Shown here: positions 8,079 to 17,627 of the stretch, piece after piece
Layout: each line of letters starts with the position of its first letter
Numbering within the stretch: position 1 is the stretch's first letter
NCBI RefSeq assembly: GCF_013404075.1
Contig: NZ_JACBJQ010000001.1
Coordinates: forward strand, 124,001-188,000
Direction of reading: 5' to 3'
Length of the DNA: 64,000 nucleotides
Source of the DNA: Mycolicibacterium vinylchloridicum
GTDB lineage: Bacteria; Actinomycetota; Actinomycetes; Mycobacteriales; Mycobacteriaceae
Made by a program: the position numbers and the translations under genes
Notes under the pieces: generated by a model
The model's input: the letters and a program-made list of their open reading frames with translations, nothing else
The model's database searches: none
What the model was told of the DNA's origin: nothing

Positions 8079-9383
8079 GTGGGAACCGAGAGTTTCAGGT
8101 ATCGCAGGCCGGCGGGGGTCATCGCCGCAGTCGCCGTGTTGTTCAGCACCGCGTTTGCTGGGATTCCGATTGCTCATGCGGACCCGTACGACGGGGACGA
8201 CGGCGGCGGCAGCAGCTACGACGGCGGCGGGGATACCGGCGGCGGGTTCGAGGAGCCCTCCGGCGGCGGCATGGAGGAGCCCTCCGGTGGGGGCGTGGAA
8301 GAGCCTTCCGGCGGCGGCATGGAAGAGCCCGCGGGCGGCGAAGAACAGGGCGGCACCGACGATCTCCCGGGCGGCGCACACGAAGAGCCCGGCGGCACGC
8401 ACGACGAACCCGGCGGCACCGAGGCACCGGGCGGCGGCACGAACGACACGAATGAAGTGCCCGGCGACGGGACTGGTTCGGACGATCCGACCGGCGGCGA
8501 CGTCGCCGAGCCGACGCCGCAGGGTCCGCAAGCCTCCGAGCCGGACGTCAATACCGCTTCGAGTTCCGAGGTGACATCCACGACGACAACCGAGATGACG
8601 TCGGAGGAGTACTCCAGCTTCCAGTCGTCGATCTCGTCCGTCGTGAGCACGTCGTCGTTCACCACCGGACTCAGCTTGAGCAGCCCTGTAGCACTGTGGA
8701 ATTCGAGTTGGATTTCCTACGACCGCTATTACCGTCCGGTGTTCACCAACCCGTACCGCACACCGCTGAGCATCGTGTACACCTCGGGCGGCCAACCGCA
8801 GACCTTCGTGGTGCCGCCGCTGCAACGGGCCGCGGTGAACGTTCCGAACACCGGCGTCTACAGCTTCACCGCGGCGACGCGCCCCGATTCCGGGCCGCCC
8901 GCCAACCTGAGCGTGGGCAGCTTCACCGGTGGCGGATACGAACCGGCCCCCGGGCAGGCGCCGCCCCAGAAACCGGCGCCGTTGAACACCCAGAAGAACG
9001 TCCTGGTCCAGGTGAAGTTCGACCGGGGAGCGTCCGCGCCTTTCCGGGTGAAGGCGCTGACCGACCTCGGCGCCGACCCCACGATGAACGGCGCCACCAA
9101 GGTGCTGCTGGACGAAGAGATTCCGGCCTGGGGGCAATGGTCGAAGACCGACAAGGGCGACCCGTTGTTCGTGATCAACCAAACCCAAACACTTCCCGGC
9201 GTGAATCCGCCCGGACAGGAACCGCTGCCGGGCTACAACGTCACGCTGACCGCTGCCGCAGAGAAGAAATCCTGGATCGAGAAGAACCTGACGGTATTGG
9301 TCGTAGTCGCGATCGGTGCGGGAGTGTTGGCTTTGGCCGCAGTCGGATTCATCGTCGCCACGAGGCGCCGACGCGCCGGATAG
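8079..9383 (+). CDS. Exported acidic Gly/Glu-repeat protein with C-terminal membrane anchor
   Basis: About 434 residues. GTG 8079 is chosen because AAGGGGAG lies five bases upstream and a signal peptide follows directly (IAAVAVLFSTAFAGIPIAHA, then DPYDG). Next come a low-complexity region rich in Gly, Glu, Pro and Asp with near-perfect eight-residue repeats (EEPSGGGM type), a Ser/Thr-rich linker, a folded domain of about 210 residues and, at the C-terminus, one hydrophobic segment followed by ATRRRRAG. The layout is a type I membrane protein with a long disordered stalk, and the end loosely resembles a sortase-type sorting tail but has no LPXTG. No family recognised. An ATG at 7980 would add 33 residues before the signal peptide. 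Confidence 0.7.
   Translation: MGTESFRYRRPAGVIAAVAVLFSTAFAGIPIAHADPYDGDDGGGSSYDGGGDTGGGFEEPSGGGMEEPSGGGVEEPSGGGMEEPAGGEEQGGTDDLPGGAHEEPGGTHDEPGGTEAPGGGTNDTNEVPGDGTGSDDPTGGDVAEPTPQGPQASEPDVNTASSSEVTSTTTTEMTSEEYSSFQSSISSVVSTSSFTTGLSLSSPVALWNSSWISYDRYYRPVFTNPYRTPLSIVYTSGGQPQTFVVPPLQRAAVNVPNTGVYSFTAATRPDSGPPANLSVGSFTGGGYEPAPGQAPPQKPAPLNTQKNVLVQVKFDRGASAPFRVKALTDLGADPTMNGATKVLLDEEIPAWGQWSKTDKGDPLFVINQTQTLPGVNPPGQEPLPGYNVTLTAAAEKKSWIEKNLTVLVVVAIGAGVLALAAVGFIVATRRRRAG
8247..8339 (+). repeat. 24-bp in-frame coding repeats
   Basis: Three full 24-base units and one shortened unit encode F/M/V-EEPSGGG followed by MEEPAGG. Degenerate versions (EEPGGTH, DEPGGTE) continue to about 8440. The units differ mainly at third positions, so the repeat is maintained at protein level rather than being freshly duplicated. 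Confidence 0.8.
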
Positions 9384-9484
9384 GAAGATCGGCAACTCCC
9401 CACTGACCCAACCGATTTCGCGTGCCGGGGGCACGAAGTCTGTCGCGCCCGCGGCACGCAGTCACATCGTCCAGGAGGCTCGGT

Positions 9485-9864
9485 ATGAGCAGGCACTGGT
9501 ACGCACTGCTGCTGATAGCTCTGGTGTCGCGCTCTGCGGTGCCGCGCCGGCATTTGCCCCGCCCGCCCCGACTCAACGCACGGCGTCCGTGGCCGGGTAC
9601 CAGATGTCGCCGTTCGTCATCCAACAGCAGGACCAGTAGACCGGGTTCACGGTCGAGCTGTGGGAGCAGATCGCGCAACGACTCGGCTGGAAGACGAACT
9701 ACGTCACCGTCGCAGACGTCAAGGACCAACTCCAGTCGGTGACCGACGGCAAAGCCGATATCGCCGCGGGCGGTCTGTCGATCACCGCCGAAGACGGCAC
9801 GTACCAGACGCTCTATCGGAAGTGGTTCGGCTCCGACGAACACGCATCCGCCGACCACAGCTGA
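9485..9864 (+). pseudogene. Decayed SBP family 3 / GluR0-like channel gene
   Basis: AGGAGG precedes ATG 9485 and a signal-peptide start (MSRHWYALLLIALVS). After about 15 codons the meaningful frame shifts: another frame continues with GVALCGAAPAFAPPAP, then MSPFVIQQQDQ, is broken by TAG at 9637-9639, and resumes with TGFTVELWEQIAQRLGW and DGKADIAAGGLSITAEDG. It then jumps directly to GTYQTLYRKWFG, which in this family lies near the C-terminus. The middle of the domain, including any pore region, is therefore missing. Family knowledge: periplasmic solute-binding domains fused to two-TM channels have this order. One frameshift, one nonsense codon and one internal deletion make this a clear relic. 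Confidence 0.8.
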
Positions 9865-9883
9865 CGCAGCGGATCGCCGACTA

Positions 9884-10753
9884 GTGTCGTCGGCTATGAC
9901 CGATCTGCCGTCACAATGGACCCACGAGCCGCACAACATCCTCAGGTTCCGTCCCGGCACCAAAGTCGCCGACATCGACACCGACTCCAGCCCTGGATAC
10001 TCCGACGGCAAAGACGGGTCAGAGGAACTGCAGGCTGAACGGAACGCCCGGTTCGCGGGCCTGCAGGAAATGCTCTACGCCAACGGCAAGTCCGGCGACA
10101 GTCGCTCGGTGTTGTTGGTGCTGCAGGGCATGGACACCGCGGGCAAGGGCGGCATCGTCAAGCATGTCGTCGGTGCCGGCGATCCGATGGGCATCCACTA
10201 CACCGGCTTCGGCGTTCCGACCGAGGAGGAGCGCGCCCACCATTACCTGTGGCGGATCCGCAAGGCGCTCCCGGCCGGTGGCCACATCGGGGTATTCGAC
10301 CGGTCGCACTACGAGGACGTGTTGGTGGTCCGGGTCCACGAACTGGTACCACGCGACGTGTGGGAACCCCGCTACGACGAGATCAACGCCTTCGAGAAAG
10401 AGCTCGTCGACTCTGGGACAACGATCGTCAAGTGCGCGATGTTCGTCTCCCTCGACGAGCAGAAGCGCCGGCTGGCCGAACGCCTGGACCGGCCCGACAA
10501 GTACTGGAAGTACAACCCCGGGGACGTCACCGAGCGCCTGCTGTGGCCGGCCTACCAGGAGGCCTATCAGGCTGTGCTGGACCGCACTTCGACCGACTAC
10601 GCGCCGTGGTTCGTCATCCCGTGCGACAAGAAGTGGTACGCGCGGCTGGCCATCACCGAGCTACTGATCGAAGCCCTCAAGGGCATGAAGCTGTCGTGGC
10701 CGGCCGCCGGCTTCGACGTCGAGGCCGAGAAAAGAAGGCTCGAGCAGGCTTGA
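9884..10753 (+). CDS. ppk2: Polyphosphate kinase 2 family protein
   Basis: A 289-residue PPK2-domain enzyme (ATG 9896 is an alternative start) that transfers phosphate between polyphosphate and nucleotides in the cytosol. The Walker A motif is GMDTAGKGG near residue 85, the Walker B/lid region is VFDRSHYEDV near residue 145, and the basic lid follows (AERLDRPDKYWKY). The GFGVPTEEERAHHYLWR segment separates it from the second PPK2 in this window. Direction and nucleotide preference (AMP, ADP or GDP) cannot be assigned by eye. It is convergent with umaA, with three bases between stops. Confidence 0.88.
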   Translation: MSSAMTDLPSQWTHEPHNILRFRPGTKVADIDTDSSPGYSDGKDGSEELQAERNARFAGLQEMLYANGKSGDSRSVLLVLQGMDTAGKGGIVKHVVGAGDPMGIHYTGFGVPTEEERAHHYLWRIRKALPAGGHIGVFDRSHYEDVLVVRVHELVPRDVWEPRYDEINAFEKELVDSGTTIVKCAMFVSLDEQKRRLAERLDRPDKYWKYNPGDVTERLLWPAYQEAYQAVLDRTSTDYAPWFVIPCDKKWYARLAITELLIEALKGMKLSWPAAGFDVEAEKRRLEQA

Positions 10754-10756
10754 GCG

Positions 10757-11638
<882 letters not shown>

Positions 11639-11769
11639 CTACCTCTTAGCTTTCTACTTGCGTGGACGGATGCCGAGAAATGCGATGTTGTTGCAACGGC
11701 CGCCCCGACCAAAACCAGGAGCCTAGCCAATTCACCTATGAATTGCACAGGGCGCGGGGCGGGTCAGCC

Positions 11770-12624
11770 TCAGTACGTATAAAAGCCCTGCCCCGACTTC
11801 TTGCCCAGCATTCCGGCCTCGACCATGCGCAACAGCAGCGGCGGCGGGGCGTAGTGAGCGTCCTTGAGCTCTTCGTACATGGAGTCCGCGATGAGTTTCA
11901 TCGTGTCCAGACCGATGAGGTCCGAGAGCCGCAGCGGCCCCATCGGATGCGACAGACCGGCAACGATCGCGGTGTCGACGTCCTCGATGGTCGCGACGCC
12001 GGCCTCCACCATGCGAATGGCCGACAGCAGGTAAGGCACCAGTAGCGCGTTGACGACGAATCCCGAGCGGTCGCCGCACCGCACGACCTTCTTGCCCAGT
12101 ACCTCACTTGCGAACTGCTCGACCTTGGCGACGGCGGCATCGGAGGTGACCAGCGTGTTGATCAGTTCGACCAGCGGCAACACCGGGACCGGGTTGAAAA
12201 AGTGCAAGCCCAGTACTCGGCTCGGGTTCTGGGTGGCCGCAGCGATCTTCATGATCGGGATGCTCGAGGTGTTCGACGCCAGCACCGCGTCGGGGTCGGT
12301 GATGATCCGGTCGAGATCACCGAAGATCTTGGCCTTGACGTTCTCGTCCTCCACGACCGCTTCGATGACGAGCTGGCGATCGGCCATGTCGTTCAGATCG
12401 GTGGTGAAGGTCAGCCGGGCCAAGGTTGCGTCGCGGTCGGCTTCCGAAAGCTTGCCCTTGCTCGTGGCACGTTCCAGCGAGGAGGTGACCCGATCGCGGC
12501 CCGCGTTGATCAGCGCGTCGGTCGGCTCGTAGACGACGACGTTCGCGCCTGCCTTGGCCGACACCTCGACGATGCCCGCGCCCATCTGTCCCGCACCGAC
12601 CACGCCAACTCGTTGAATGCTCAC
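11770..12624 (-). CDS. fadB2: 3-hydroxybutyryl-CoA dehydrogenase
   Basis: A 284-residue NAD-dependent enzyme that oxidises (S)-3-hydroxyacyl-CoA to 3-ketoacyl-CoA. The Rossmann motif GAGQMGAGI is at residues 10-18, LGLHFFNPVPVLPLVE contains the catalytic His near residue 140, and RSGFVVNALLVPYL follows at the dimerisation domain. Length is normal for stand-alone FadB2 or Hbd enzymes. GTG start. It matches Rv0468, between umaA and icl, consistent with fatty acid and butyrate use. Confidence 0.93.
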   Translation of the reverse strand: MSIQRVGVVGAGQMGAGIVEVSAKAGANVVVYEPTDALINAGRDRVTSSLERATSKGKLSEADRDATLARLTFTTDLNDMADRQLVIEAVVEDENVKAKIFGDLDRIITDPDAVLASNTSSIPIMKIAAATQNPSRVLGLHFFNPVPVLPLVELINTLVTSDAAVAKVEQFASEVLGKKVVRCGDRSGFVVNALLVPYLLSAIRMVEAGVATIEDVDTAIVAGLSHPMGPLRLSDLIGLDTMKLIADSMYEELKDAHYAPPPLLLRMVEAGMLGKKSGQGFYTY

Positions 12625-12641
12625 TTCATCTCCTCACGCAT

Positions 12642-12672
12642 CAGGCCCCGCCCAATATAAGGACGGGGCCTG
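12642..12672. repeat. Inverted repeat between icl and fadB2
   Basis: CAGGCCCCG (12642-12650) pairs with CGGGGCCTG (12664-12672) around a 13-base loop, just upstream of the fadB2 start. It may be a second termination hairpin after icl or an operator for fadB2; the sequence does not decide. Confidence 0.5.
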
Positions 12673-12697
12673 GACTGCGAAATGGTGGGACCTCTCA

Positions 12698-12755
12698 CGA
12701 GCAGGCGCAGAATCGCGTTAATCGGGCTGCAACCGTGCGATTTTGCGCCTGCTCG
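12698..12755 (-). terminator. Long stem-loop downstream of icl
   Basis: Two 19-base arms (12698-12716 and 12737-12755) are complementary at 18 positions and enclose a 20-base loop. The stem begins 12 bases after the icl stop codon. There is no T-tract. Its size and placement make it the likely icl transcript end and 3' stabiliser, separating the very highly expressed icl from fadB2. Confidence 0.65.
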
Positions 12756-12766
12756 CGGACAAGGGC

Positions 12767-14053
12767 TTAGTGGAACTGACCCTCTTCGGTCGAGCCGGCG
12801 AGAGCCGTGGTCGAGCTGGTCGGGTCCACGGTGGTGGCAATCCGGTCGAAGTAGCCGGCGCCGACCTCACGCTGGTGCTTGGTCGCGGTGTAGCCGCGCT
12901 CTTCTGCGGCGAACTCGCGCTCCTGCAGCTCGACGTAGGCGCTCATCTGGTTGCGGGCGTAGCCGTAGGCCAGATCGAACATCGAGTAGTTGAGGGCGTG
13001 GAAGCCGGCCAGGGTGATGAACTGGAACTTGAAGCCCATCGCGCCGAGCTCCTTCTGGAACTTCGCGATCGTCGAGTCGTCCAGGTGCTGTTTCCAGTTG
13101 AACGACGGCGAGCAGTTGTAGGCCAGCATCTGGTCGGGGAACTCGCTCTTGACGCCCTCGGCGAACTTCGCCGCCAGCTCCAGATCCGGGGTGCCGGTCT
13201 CCATCCAGATCAGGTCGGAGTACGGCGCGTAGGCCTTGGCGCGGGCGATGCAGGGTTCGATGCCGTTGCGCACCCGGTAGAAGCCCTCGGCGGTGCGCTC
13301 ACCGGTGATGAACGGCTGATCGCGCTCGTCGACATCGGAGGTGATCAGGGTGGCGGCCTCGGCATCGGTACGGGCGATGACGACGGTCGGGACGTCCGCG
13401 ACATCGGCCGCGAGACGGGCCGAGGTCAGGGTGCGGATGTGCTGCTGGGTCGGGATCAGCACCTTGCCACCGAGGTGGCCGCACTTCTTCTCCGACGCGA
13501 GCTGGTCCTCCCAGTGCGAGCCTGCGACACCGGCGGCGATCATCGCCTTCTGCAGTTCGTAGACGTTCAGGGCGCCACCGAAACCGGCCTCGCCGTCGGC
13601 GACGATCGGGGCCAGCCAGTTCTCCACCGAGGTGTCGCCCTCGACCTTGGCGATCTCGTCAGCGCGCAGCAGCGCGTTGTTGATGCGGCGCACGACCTGC
13701 GGCACCGAGTTGGCCGGGTAGAGGCTCTGGTCGGGGTAGGTGTGGCCGGACAGGTTCGCGTCACCGGCGACCTGCCAGCCCGACAGGTAGATGGCCTTCA
13801 GGCCGGCACGGACCTGCTGGACGGCCATGTTGCCGGTCAGCGCACCCAGCGCGTTGACGAACTCCATGTCGTGCAGCTGGTTCCACAGCACCTCCGCGCC
13901 GCGACGGGCCAGGGTGGCCTCCTCGACAACGCTGCCCTGCAGGGCGACGACGTCGGCCGGGGTGTAGGTACGGGTGATTCCGTTCCAGCGGGGGTTGGTG
14001 TCCCAGTCCTTCTGGATTTCTTCGGGGGTCTTCGGCTGGCCAACGGTGGACAT
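12767..14053 (-). CDS. icl: Isocitrate lyase
   Basis: A 428-residue glyoxylate-shunt enzyme that cleaves isocitrate to succinate and glyoxylate, required for growth on acetate and fatty acids. The catalytic signature [10 protein letters not shown] is near residue 190, and WMETGTPDL and [10 protein letters not shown] mark the barrel active site. ATG 14053 is chosen because AAAGGAG is six bases upstream and the protein then starts [13 protein letters not shown] like other mycobacterial Icl1; an upstream in-frame ATG would cross the promoter. The 258 bases upstream contain RamB-like sites, fitting control by the ramB gene 1.2 kb away. Confidence 0.96.
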   Translation of the reverse strand: MSTVGQPKTPEEIQKDWDTNPRWNGITRTYTPADVVALQGSVVEEATLARRGAEVLWNQLHDMEFVNALGALTGNMAVQQVRAGLKAIYLSGWQVAGDANLSGHTYPDQSLYPANSVPQVVRRINNALLRADEIAKVEGDTSVENWLAPIVADGEAGFGGALNVYELQKAMIAAGVAGSHWEDQLASEKKCGHLGGKVLIPTQQHIRTLTSARLAADVADVPTVVIARTDAEAATLITSDVDERDQPFITGERTAEGFYRVRNGIEPCIARAKAYAPYSDLIWMETGTPDLELAAKFAEGVKSEFPDQMLAYNCSPSFNWKQHLDDSTIAKFQKELGAMGFKFQFITLAGFHALNYSMFDLAYGYARNQMSAYVELQEREFAAEERGYTATKHQREVGAGYFDRIATTVDPTSSTTALAGSTEEGQFH

Positions 14054-14203
14054 GCCTGCTCCTTTGGATCGAGGTCGCCACCTTGACGGGAAGTGAACTG
14101 TTAACGCCAACGCAGCTTCGCTTGTGTGCTGCTACGAGCATGCCTCGCATCATTAGTGCACTTCAAGCCATTAGAAGTGCCAATTTTCGCCAACAGCACC
14201 CGC

Positions 14204-14225
14204 AACTTTGCGAAGGTTGCGAAGG
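14204..14225. promoter_or_regulatory. Candidate RamB site upstream of icl
   Basis: AACTTTGCGAA at 14204-14214 resembles the corynebacterial RamB consensus (A/C)A(A/C)TTTGCAAA, and TTGCGAAGG follows at 14217-14225, repeating TTGCGAAGG at 14209. It lies about 150 bases upstream of the icl start. The same TGCGAAG core recurs in a palindrome before ramB. RamB control of icl is known in M. tuberculosis; the exact site here is my inference. Confidence 0.45.
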
Positions 14226-14311
14226 TCGTCGTCGCCTGTACCGGTTCAGAAGTTACCGCCGGGTAGGGACTTTTCGCAGGTCAGTACGCTTGTACTGTTA
14301 AACCGCGTCGC

Positions 14312-15133
14312 TCAGAGCGGGAAGATCGCGGCGAGCGCTTTGATCTCATCCCCGACGACGTATGTGAGCGTTCTAACAGTGCGATCGGTCAGCTCCGGAC
14401 CGAACTTGTCGGTGGAGCCGGGCGGATACACGTGCAACAGGATTTCGAGCTTGTCGCCGAAGGCCACCGGCGCATCGTGCTCGATGGTGACTCGCAGCGG
14501 GGCCTCGAACAGTTCGGGGTAGTGCGCCAGGAACTCTTCGACGACTTTCCAGTAGACCGAGTTGTTGACGTGATCGAACAGGTCGATGTCGCTCACCCGG
14601 ATCGGGAAATCGCGAATTTCGTTGGCGTCCTGGCGTGCCCCTGCGGTCAGATACGACTTCCAGCGCAGCCGGCCCTCGCTGGTGGTGCGTTTCAGGTCGT
14701 CCAGGAAGTCGTCGGAGATACGGGCCGGCCCCTGAGTCTCCCGGTTGATGTTGATCCAGAAGGCTTCCGATTCGATCAGCCCGCCCTTGCGACCATCTAT
14801 GCGGACCCGCATCTCGCACCAGCGATTCGATGTGCCCGAGCACCAGCGCCGCATCCGCAGCATGTCTTGGAACTCGATGGGGCGGATCAGGTCGACCATC
14901 GTGCGCCGGACGATCCACAACGGGTGGGTTTCCTCGTGCCCCATCTCGCGCAACTGGTCCTGGCCGATGTCCTGGATGTGGCGACAGGCCGCGTCGAGGC
15001 GAAGCCGGCCGACCCGGTCGATGTCGCCCACCCGCAGCGGCCATTCCCGGTCGAACACATCGGGGTTCGGATCGGGAACGGGCATCAGCACCTTCGCCAA
15101 TCCGGCGTTCGCGGCGTGCTCGGCCGTGTTCAT
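14312..15133 (-). CDS. Acyl-ACP thioesterase (Rv0466-like)
   Basis: A 273-residue double hotdog protein of the FatA/FatB type that releases free fatty acids from acyl carrier proteins. The first hotdog covers about residues 25-150 (HIQDIGQDQLREMG, then WIVRRTMVDL) and the second about 170-270 (VSDIDLFDHVNNSVYW, carrying the Asp/Asn/His catalytic region). Length fits bacterial thioesterases. It matches Rv0466, between icl and ramB. ATG 15133 is followed by NTAEHAANAG, a short tail before the domain. Confidence 0.88.
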   Translation of the reverse strand: MNTAEHAANAGLAKVLMPVPDPNPDVFDREWPLRVGDIDRVGRLRLDAACRHIQDIGQDQLREMGHEETHPLWIVRRTMVDLIRPIEFQDMLRMRRWCSGTSNRWCEMRVRIDGRKGGLIESEAFWININRETQGPARISDDFLDDLKRTTSEGRLRWKSYLTAGARQDANEIRDFPIRVSDIDLFDHVNNSVYWKVVEEFLAHYPELFEAPLRVTIEHDAPVAFGDKLEILLHVYPPGSTDKFGPELTDRTVRTLTYVVGDEIKALAAIFPL

Positions 15134-15253
15134 GCGCGATCCGCCTCCGGCTTCTCACTCGCGCTCATCGTCGGCCGTCCTCTCCCCATCCCCGCCCCAG
15201 CGCGATCATGCCAAAGGCCCTTGTGAATGCCAACCAGCCTGCGTTGCCAACGC

Positions 15254-15272
15254 TGCGAAGACGCTCTTCGCA
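15254..15272. promoter_or_regulatory. Perfect palindrome in the ramB promoter region
   Basis: TGCGAAGA and TCTTCGCA form a perfect eight-base inverted repeat with a CGC spacer, 20 bases upstream of the ramB start. It shares the TGCGAAG core with the icl upstream site. RamB autoregulation is established in mycobacteria and corynebacteria, so this is a reasonable autoregulatory operator. Confidence 0.5.
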
Positions 15273-15292
15273 CGCGTCGGTAGGCTGAGTGA

Positions 15293-16717
15293 GTGTCCAA
15301 GACGTTCGTCGGATCCCGGATACGCCAACTGCGCAGCGAACGCGGATTCAGCCAGGCGGCATTGGCACAGATGCTGGAGATCTCGCCGAGCTATCTCAAC
15401 CAGATCGAGCATGACGTCCGGCCGCTGACCGTCGCGGTGCTGCTGCGCATCACCGACGTGTTCGGGGTCGACGCCACCTTCTTCGCGTCCCAGGACGACA
15501 CCCGACTGGTGGCCGAACTCCGCGAGGTCACGATGGACCGCGACCTGGATCTCGACGTCGACATGTCCGAAGTCGCCGACATCGTGAACGCCCACCCCGC
15601 CGTCGCCCGCGCGATCGTCAACCTGCACCGCCGCTATCGGATCACCACAGCACAGCTGGCCGCCGCCACCGAGGACCGCTTCAGCATCAACACCGGAGGC
15701 AGCGGCACGGGATCGATTTCGATGCCACACGAGGAAGTCCGGGACTACTTCTATCAACGGCAGAACTATCTGCACGAACTCGATACCGCCGCCGAGGACC
15801 TCACCATTCGGATGCGGATGCACCGAGCGGAGTTGCCGCGAGAGCTCTCCGACCGGTTGACCATGGTGCACGGTGTACACATCATCCGCCGCATCGATCT
15901 CGGCGACACGGTGCTGCACCGCTACGACCCGGTGTCTCGCACGCTGGAGATCAGTAACAACCTGTCGTCGGGTCAGCAGGTCTTCAAGATGGCAACGGAG
16001 CTGGCGTACCTGGAGTTCGGCGACCTCATCGACCGGTTGGTGGACGAGGGCAAGTTCACCAGCGACGAATCCCGCAAGCTCGCCCGGCTCGGACTGGCCA
16101 ACTATTTTGCGGCCGCGACGGTGCTGCCCTACGGGCAGTTCCACAACATGGCCGACACCTTCCGCTACGACATCGAACGGCTCTCGGCCTTCTACCAGGT
16201 GAGCTACGAGACGATCTGCCACCGGCTCTCAACGCTGCAGCGGCCGTCGATGCGTGGTGTCCCGTTCTCGTTCGTCCGGGTGGACAGGGCTGGCAACATG
16301 TCGAAACGCCAGTCCGCCACCGGCTTTCACTTCTCCTCCGCCGGCGGTACCTGCCCGCTGTGGAACGTTTACGAGACGTTCGCCAACCCAGGCAAAATCG
16401 GAGTGCAGATGGCCCAGATGCCCGACGGACAGAGCTACATGTGGGTGGCCCGCACCGTGGAACGACGAGCGTCCCGATACGGCCAGCCGGTCAAGACATT
16501 CGCGATCGGCCTGGGGTGCGAAGCCCGGCACGCCAGCAGGCTGGTCTACTCGAAGGGCCTCGACCTGTCGTCGGACAGCGCGACGCCGATCGGGGCCGGC
16601 TGCCGAGTGTGTGAGCGCGACAACTGCCCGCAGCGCGCCTTCCCGGCACTGGGCCGCGCGCTGGATCTCGACGAGCATCGCAGCACGGTGTCACCCTATT
16701 TGGTCAAGGAGTCTTGA
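15293..16717 (+). CDS. ramB: Regulator of acetate metabolism RamB
   Basis: A 474-residue regulator that represses glyoxylate-shunt and acetate genes. The XRE-type HTH is at about residues 5-60 (IRQLRSERGFSQAALAQML, then SYLNQIEHD). A central IrrE-like region follows, in which the usual HExxH metal motif is degenerate (ATELAYLEF). The C-terminal short-chain fatty acyl regulator domain ends in a Cys cluster (GCRVCERDNCPQRAF). GTG 15293 starts the conserved SKTFVGSRI. The TGA overlaps the next gene's ATG by one base, so the pair is coupled. Matches Rv0465c. Confidence 0.93.
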   Translation: MSKTFVGSRIRQLRSERGFSQAALAQMLEISPSYLNQIEHDVRPLTVAVLLRITDVFGVDATFFASQDDTRLVAELREVTMDRDLDLDVDMSEVADIVNAHPAVARAIVNLHRRYRITTAQLAAATEDRFSINTGGSGTGSISMPHEEVRDYFYQRQNYLHELDTAAEDLTIRMRMHRAELPRELSDRLTMVHGVHIIRRIDLGDTVLHRYDPVSRTLEISNNLSSGQQVFKMATELAYLEFGDLIDRLVDEGKFTSDESRKLARLGLANYFAAATVLPYGQFHNMADTFRYDIERLSAFYQVSYETICHRLSTLQRPSMRGVPFSFVRVDRAGNMSKRQSATGFHFSSAGGTCPLWNVYETFANPGKIGVQMAQMPDGQSYMWVARTVERRASRYGQPVKTFAIGLGCEARHASRLVYSKGLDLSSDSATPIGAGCRVCERDNCPQRAFPALGRALDLDEHRSTVSPYLVKES

Positions 16718-17253
16718 TGGGTCAACGCATTCCGCCAGGCGGCCGGCGCGAGCTCGGGTTGCTCAACTGGGGGATCTCTCGATTGGGCGCCCGCGCGATA
16801 CGGGCACCGCACATGCACCTGTTCGAAGTCCTGGGTCAGCACAAGTTGCTGTTCCTGTCGTTTCTGCCGTATTCGCACGTCCTGCTGAATTGGGGCAAGC
16901 TGCCCAAGCGCGACAAGGAACTGGTGATCCTGCGAGTGGGTCACCTGCGAAACTCGCAGTACGAGTTGCAGCAGCACCGCCGGCTGGCCAGAACCCGAGG
17001 GCTCGATTCAGCGTTGCAGGACAAGATCTTTGCCGGTCCGACCGCGCCGGGGTTGACCGATCGCCAGCGCGCCCTCGTGACGGCGGTCGACGAGTTCATA
17101 CTCAACCGGGACCTCAGCGACGACACATTCGCCGAGCTGTCGACGCACCTGACCCGTGAGCAGATCATCGAATTCTGCGCCCTGGCAGGGCATTACGATG
17201 CAATCGCCGGCATCCTGGCAACATTGCGTGTTCCGATGGATTTTCCCGACTAG
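16717..17253 (+). CDS. Carboxymuconolactone decarboxylase/AhpD-like protein (Rv0464c-like)
   Basis: A 178-residue all-helical protein of the carboxymuconolactone decarboxylase family. The conserved core LPKRDKELVILRVGHL, then YELQQHRRLAR, is present, with the family His but without the AhpD CxxC pair, so a peroxidase role is unlikely. ATG 16717 is preferred over TTG 16714 because AAGGAG is well spaced. It overlaps the ramB stop by one base, which suggests a functional link with RamB. Substrate unknown. Confidence 0.85.
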   Translation: MGQRIPPGGRRELGLLNWGISRLGARAIRAPHMHLFEVLGQHKLLFLSFLPYSHVLLNWGKLPKRDKELVILRVGHLRNSQYELQQHRRLARTRGLDSALQDKIFAGPTAPGLTDRQRALVTAVDEFILNRDLSDDTFAELSTHLTREQIIEFCALAGHYDAIAGILATLRVPMDFPD

Positions 17254-17261
17254 CGGAGCGG

Positions 17262-17513
17262 TTATTCGCCGAAGTGCTTGGCCTTGACTTGCGGTTTGGC
17301 CTTCTCGGTGGCCAGGACCGCGGGCGCGATTGTGGTTGTCACAGTGTCGCCCACCGTCATTGGACCCGGTATGATCGGCGCGGCCACCGGCGGTGAATCC
17401 ACCGTGATGCCGTCGCCGAACGCCGCGGACAATCCACCCATCGCGACGACGGCAGCGCCGCCCACCACTGCCAGCAGAATTTTGATACGCGCACTACGCG
17501 CCGATTCAGCCAT
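17262..17513 (-). CDS. Small exported or membrane-anchored protein
   Basis: An 83-residue protein starting MAESARSARIK, followed by a hydrophobic segment (ILLAVVGGAAVVAMGGLSAAFG), a short Pro/Thr-rich exported part and a Lys-rich end. ATG 17513 is chosen over further upstream in-frame starts because it places the basic residues directly before the hydrophobic segment and a GGGGGCGGC site precedes it. No domain recognised. It is convergent with the Rv0464c-like gene. Confidence 0.6.
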   Translation of the reverse strand: MAESARSARIKILLAVVGGAAVVAMGGLSAAFGDGITVDSPPVAAPIIPGPMTVGDTVTTTIAPAVLATEKAKPQVKAKHFGE

Positions 17514-17627
17514 GCCGCCCCCGTTTCGCAATCGGCGCCAGGTGTGGTCGCCGGTGTGAAGAAAGTGGATCCCACAAGCCTTGAGACAGCCTGTAGCGGA
17601 GCTGGCCAACAGCTGGCAGATTGGCGC

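Noticed and set aside
8064..9434. 456-residue minus-strand frame opposite the acidic repeat protein
   Set aside because: Arg/Gly-rich antisense translation; the plus strand has signal peptide, repeats and anchor.
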